From NCBI GenBank assembly GCA_963811585.1, contig CAWERR010000002.1:124001-188000 (forward strand): a DNA stretch of 64,000 nt, given 5' to 3'. The stretch comes from JACDHG01 sp963811585. GTDB taxonomy: Bacteria > Actinomycetota > Actinomycetes > Propionibacteriales > Nocardioidaceae. The position numbers were made by a program, and so were the translations under genes. A model generated the notes under the pieces. That model saw only the letters and a program-made list of their open reading frames with translations, did not search any database and was not told the origin of the DNA. This document shows positions 62,001-64,000 of the stretch, piece by piece (position 1 is the stretch's first letter; every line of letters begins with the position of its first letter).

Positions 62001-62109
62001 CTGCGCATTGCTCGCGCATCACTTGCGTCGAGGTGGGTAAGGACACCTCTAGGCGCTTCGACTCGGAGCGTCGCGGGTCTGGGGAGCACGTCATACGAAG
62101 GGAAGAGAC

Positions 62110-63597
62110 ATGGCGGCAGGGGTCGAAACCGGCCGGATCACCACTGACATTCCGGCGCGTATGGACCGTCTTCCGTGGGCGAAGTTTCACTGGCTGATCG
62201 TCATCGGGCTCGGCACCGTCTGGATCCTCGACGGTATCGAAGTCACGATCGTTGGTTCCCTATCTGATGCGCTCAAAGATCCGGACTCGGGACTCGGCCT
62301 CACCAGTTCCGACATCGGGATGGCCGGAGCCGTCTATGTCGCTGGCGCCTGCATAGGAGCGTTGTTCTTCGGACAGCTCACTGACCGGTTCGGCCGCAAG
62401 AAGCTGTTCATGATCACGCTGGGCGTCTACACAATCGGCACGGTGTTAACTGCCTTCTCGATGAACCCGATGTGGTACTTCGCCTGCCGCTTCATCACCG
62501 GTGCAGGCATCGGCGGCGAGTATGCCGCCATCAACTCCGCGATCGACGAGCTGATCCCCGCGCAGTATCGAGGCCGGATCGACATCGCCATCAACGGGTC
62601 GTTCTGGGTCGGAGCCGCGGCGGGTGCGATCCTGACGATCCCGTTGACGGACCCCACGGTCATCGATCCCGAGCTCGGCTGGCGCTCGGCCTTCGCATTG
62701 GGTGCCGTCCTGGCATTGGGCGTCCTCCTCGTGCGCCGAAACGTCCCCGAGAGTCCTCGCTGGCTGTTCATTCATGGGCGCGAGGACGATGCAGAGAAGA
62801 TCGTTCACGGCGTCGAGGAAGCAGTGGAGGCCGAGACCGGCAAGTCACTGCCCACTGTCTCCGAGACCCTCACCATCCGGCAGCGCAAGACCATCAGCCT
62901 CGTCACGATCGCGCACACTGTCTTCGCGCTCTACCCGAAGCGCACGATTCTCTGCCTGGCCCTGTTCATCGGACAGGCCTTCCTGTACAACGCGTTCTTC
63001 TTCACGTACGGCGACAGCCTTAGCACGTTCCTGGGCGTCGATCAGACCGGCTACTACATAGCCGCGTTTGCTGCGAGCAACTTCTTCGGCGCCCTGTTCC
63101 TCGGCTCCCTCTTCGACACCGTGGGCCGGGTCAAGATGATCGCGGGAACCTACATCCTGTCGGGAACTCTGCTCGCCGTCGCGGGTTTCATGCTCGGTGA
63201 TCTCACGGCCACGACGTTGACCATCTTCGGCATGGTGATCTTCTTCTTCGCGTCTGCCGGTGCCAGCGCGGCATACCTGACCGCCAGCGAGGTCTTCCCG
63301 ATGGAGACGCGGGCGCTGTGCATCGCGTTCTTCTACGCCATCGGGACCGCGGCGGGTGGTATCGCCGGACCGTTGTACTTCGGCAAGCTGATCGACGACG
63401 CGACAGCCTCCGGCGATATCACGGGCATTGCTCCGGGATACTTCGTCGGTGCCGCATTGATGGTGGCCGGCGGGATCGTTGCCATCTTCTTGGGTGTCCA
63501 CGCGGAGCAAGAGACTCTGGAGAATATTGCCAAGCCCCTGACGGCCGAGGATGAAGGATCGAGCACCGGCGAGGAGAAGGAGCCCGCCCGAGCCTGA
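62110..63597 (+). CDS. MFS transporter (metabolite:proton symporter family)
   Basis: Protein of 495 residues with twelve helices. LTDRFGRKKLFMITLGVY is the MFS motif after helix 2, and RFITGAGIGGEYAAINSAIDELIP and VPESPRWLFIHGRE are sugar/metabolite porter signatures. Both halves are present, with LFDTVGRVKMIAGTY the matching motif in the second. It probably imports an organic acid or sugar with protons. GGGAAGAG lies before the ATG. A strong hairpin follows the stop. Confidence 0.87.
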   Translation: MAAGVETGRITTDIPARMDRLPWAKFHWLIVIGLGTVWILDGIEVTIVGSLSDALKDPDSGLGLTSSDIGMAGAVYVAGACIGALFFGQLTDRFGRKKLFMITLGVYTIGTVLTAFSMNPMWYFACRFITGAGIGGEYAAINSAIDELIPAQYRGRIDIAINGSFWVGAAAGAILTIPLTDPTVIDPELGWRSAFALGAVLALGVLLVRRNVPESPRWLFIHGREDDAEKIVHGVEEAVEAETGKSLPTVSETLTIRQRKTISLVTIAHTVFALYPKRTILCLALFIGQAFLYNAFFFTYGDSLSTFLGVDQTGYYIAAFAASNFFGALFLGSLFDTVGRVKMIAGTYILSGTLLAVAGFMLGDLTATTLTIFGMVIFFFASAGASAAYLTASEVFPMETRALCIAFFYAIGTAAGGIAGPLYFGKLIDDATASGDITGIAPGYFVGAALMVAGGIVAIFLGVHAEQETLENIAKPLTAEDEGSSTGEEKEPARA

Positions 63598-63609
63598 CCA
63601 GAGACGTTG

Positions 63610-63651
63610 CGTCCGTGAAAGCGGGCGCCATAGCGCGCGCTTTCACGGACG
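63610..63651. terminator. 19-bp hairpin after the MFS gene
   Basis: CGTCCGTGAAAGCGGGCGC (63610-63628) pairs with GCGCGCGCTTTCACGGACG (63633-63651) with one mismatch and a four-base loop (CATA). It begins 12 bases after the MFS stop. It should end that transcript and shield the downstream gene. No T tract is present. Confidence 0.7.
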
Positions 63652-63689
63652 TTGCGGATGCGAAGTTGGCGTGGCGTACGGTCGTGGAC

Positions 63690-64000
63690 ATGTTGATGAG
63701 TCACGACGTCGTGGGTAGCGGTCCACCCCTCTTGTTGCTCCACTCTGGTGTGTGTGACCGCCGGATGTGGCGACCCCAGGTCGAGGCGCTGATGGGCGCA
63801 CACCAGGTGATCGCCCCCGACCTCAGAGGCTTCGGCGATACGGGGCTCGAGCCGGGCGGGTTCTCGTACGTCGACGACGTGGTCGCGCTGCTCGACCACC
63901 TGGGAATCGGTCAGGCGTTCGTGGTGGGTTCGTCGTTCGGGGGCAAGATCGCGATGCAGGTCGCCACTGCCGTGCCGGACCGGCTGCTCGGGCTGTTGCT
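63690..64000 (+). CDS. alpha/beta-hydrolase, partial at window end
   Basis: At least 103 residues are visible. SHDVVGSGPPLLLLHSGVCDRRMW contains the oxyanion His-Ser-Gly turn, APDLRGFGDT follows, and GSSFGGKIA is the nucleophile elbow with the catalytic Ser. The sequence runs off the window. Start at 63690, or 63696 by a second ATG two codons later. Substrate unknown. Confidence 0.8.
   Translation, partial: MLMSHDVVGSGPPLLLLHSGVCDRRMWRPQVEALMGAHQVIAPDLRGFGDTGLEPGGFSYVDDVVALLDHLGIGQAFVVGSSFGGKIAMQVATAVPDRLLGLL

Overview
The window is high-GC DNA from a Gram-positive actinobacterium. A mycothione reductase gene marks a mycothiol producer. A thyA-folA pair and a dapA-RNase J pair, a Tad pilus locus of actinobacterial type and many GTG/TTG starts fit the Propionibacteriales/Nocardioidaceae or a neighbouring group; that placement is inference. 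No rRNA, tRNA, CRISPR array, transposase or integrase was seen. Genes are tightly packed, with many ATGA/GTGA overlaps.

Layout. 1-7.2 kb (minus strand): an ECF-type sigma factor, a small soluble protein, a cytoplasmic subtilisin-like protease and a large TPR-CHAT (caspase-like) protein form one compact operon, followed by galE and a metallophosphoesterase. 7.7-14 kb: an SDR, then housekeeping genes (membrane protein, rnj, dapA, folA, thyA). 13.96-14.34 kb: a striking head-to-head array of 22-bp repeats. 14.3-18.2 kb: paaABCDE, the phenylacetyl-CoA epoxidase. 18.3-23.1 kb: short repeats, a nitronate monooxygenase-like gene, a secreted GH109-like/NEW3 pair and a divergent DeoR regulator. 23-30.7 kb: small membrane proteins, a hemerythrin, a GNAT, a TAP-family secreted peptidase, an RNHCP zinc protein lacking a normal start codon, and an ABC-2 exporter. 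30.8-33.2 kb: an 817-residue protein joining a macro-like domain to a membrane-inserted KAP NTPase. 33.3-38 kb: a Tad/Flp pilus operon with unusual gene starts and a degenerate copy of the tadA 5' end at its far side. 38-42.3 kb: SDR, YjbR-like protein, membrane protein and a phosphotransferase. 41.3-46.9 kb: a MerR-type regulator with a B12-binding, CarH-like module beside SRPBCC, FAD oxidoreductase, DUF1365, cyclopropane-fatty-acid-synthase-like methyltransferase and a frameshifted SDR. 47-51.4 kb: cell-envelope enzymes (SPOR-NAGPA, M15 peptidase, CapA-like). 52-64 kb: a PAS-GGDEF-EAL protein, an ornithine decarboxylase-like gene with an MFS transporter, a FUSC-like protein, a lipoprotein, a membrane protein, mycothione reductase, an MFS transporter and the start of an alpha/beta hydrolase.

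How the parts work together. The sigma/CHAT/protease operon looks like a self-contained regulated proteolysis system and is the best candidate for an undescribed pathway. The B12/MerR cluster looks like light-controlled membrane lipid modification, with two matching 14-bp repeats in the divergent promoter. The Tad locus encodes the secretion ATPase, two inner-membrane platform proteins, one tiny pilin and three minor pilin-like proteins. A family of short palindromes and 18-22 bp tandem repeats recurs through the window and has entered coding sequence at least once, in paaB.
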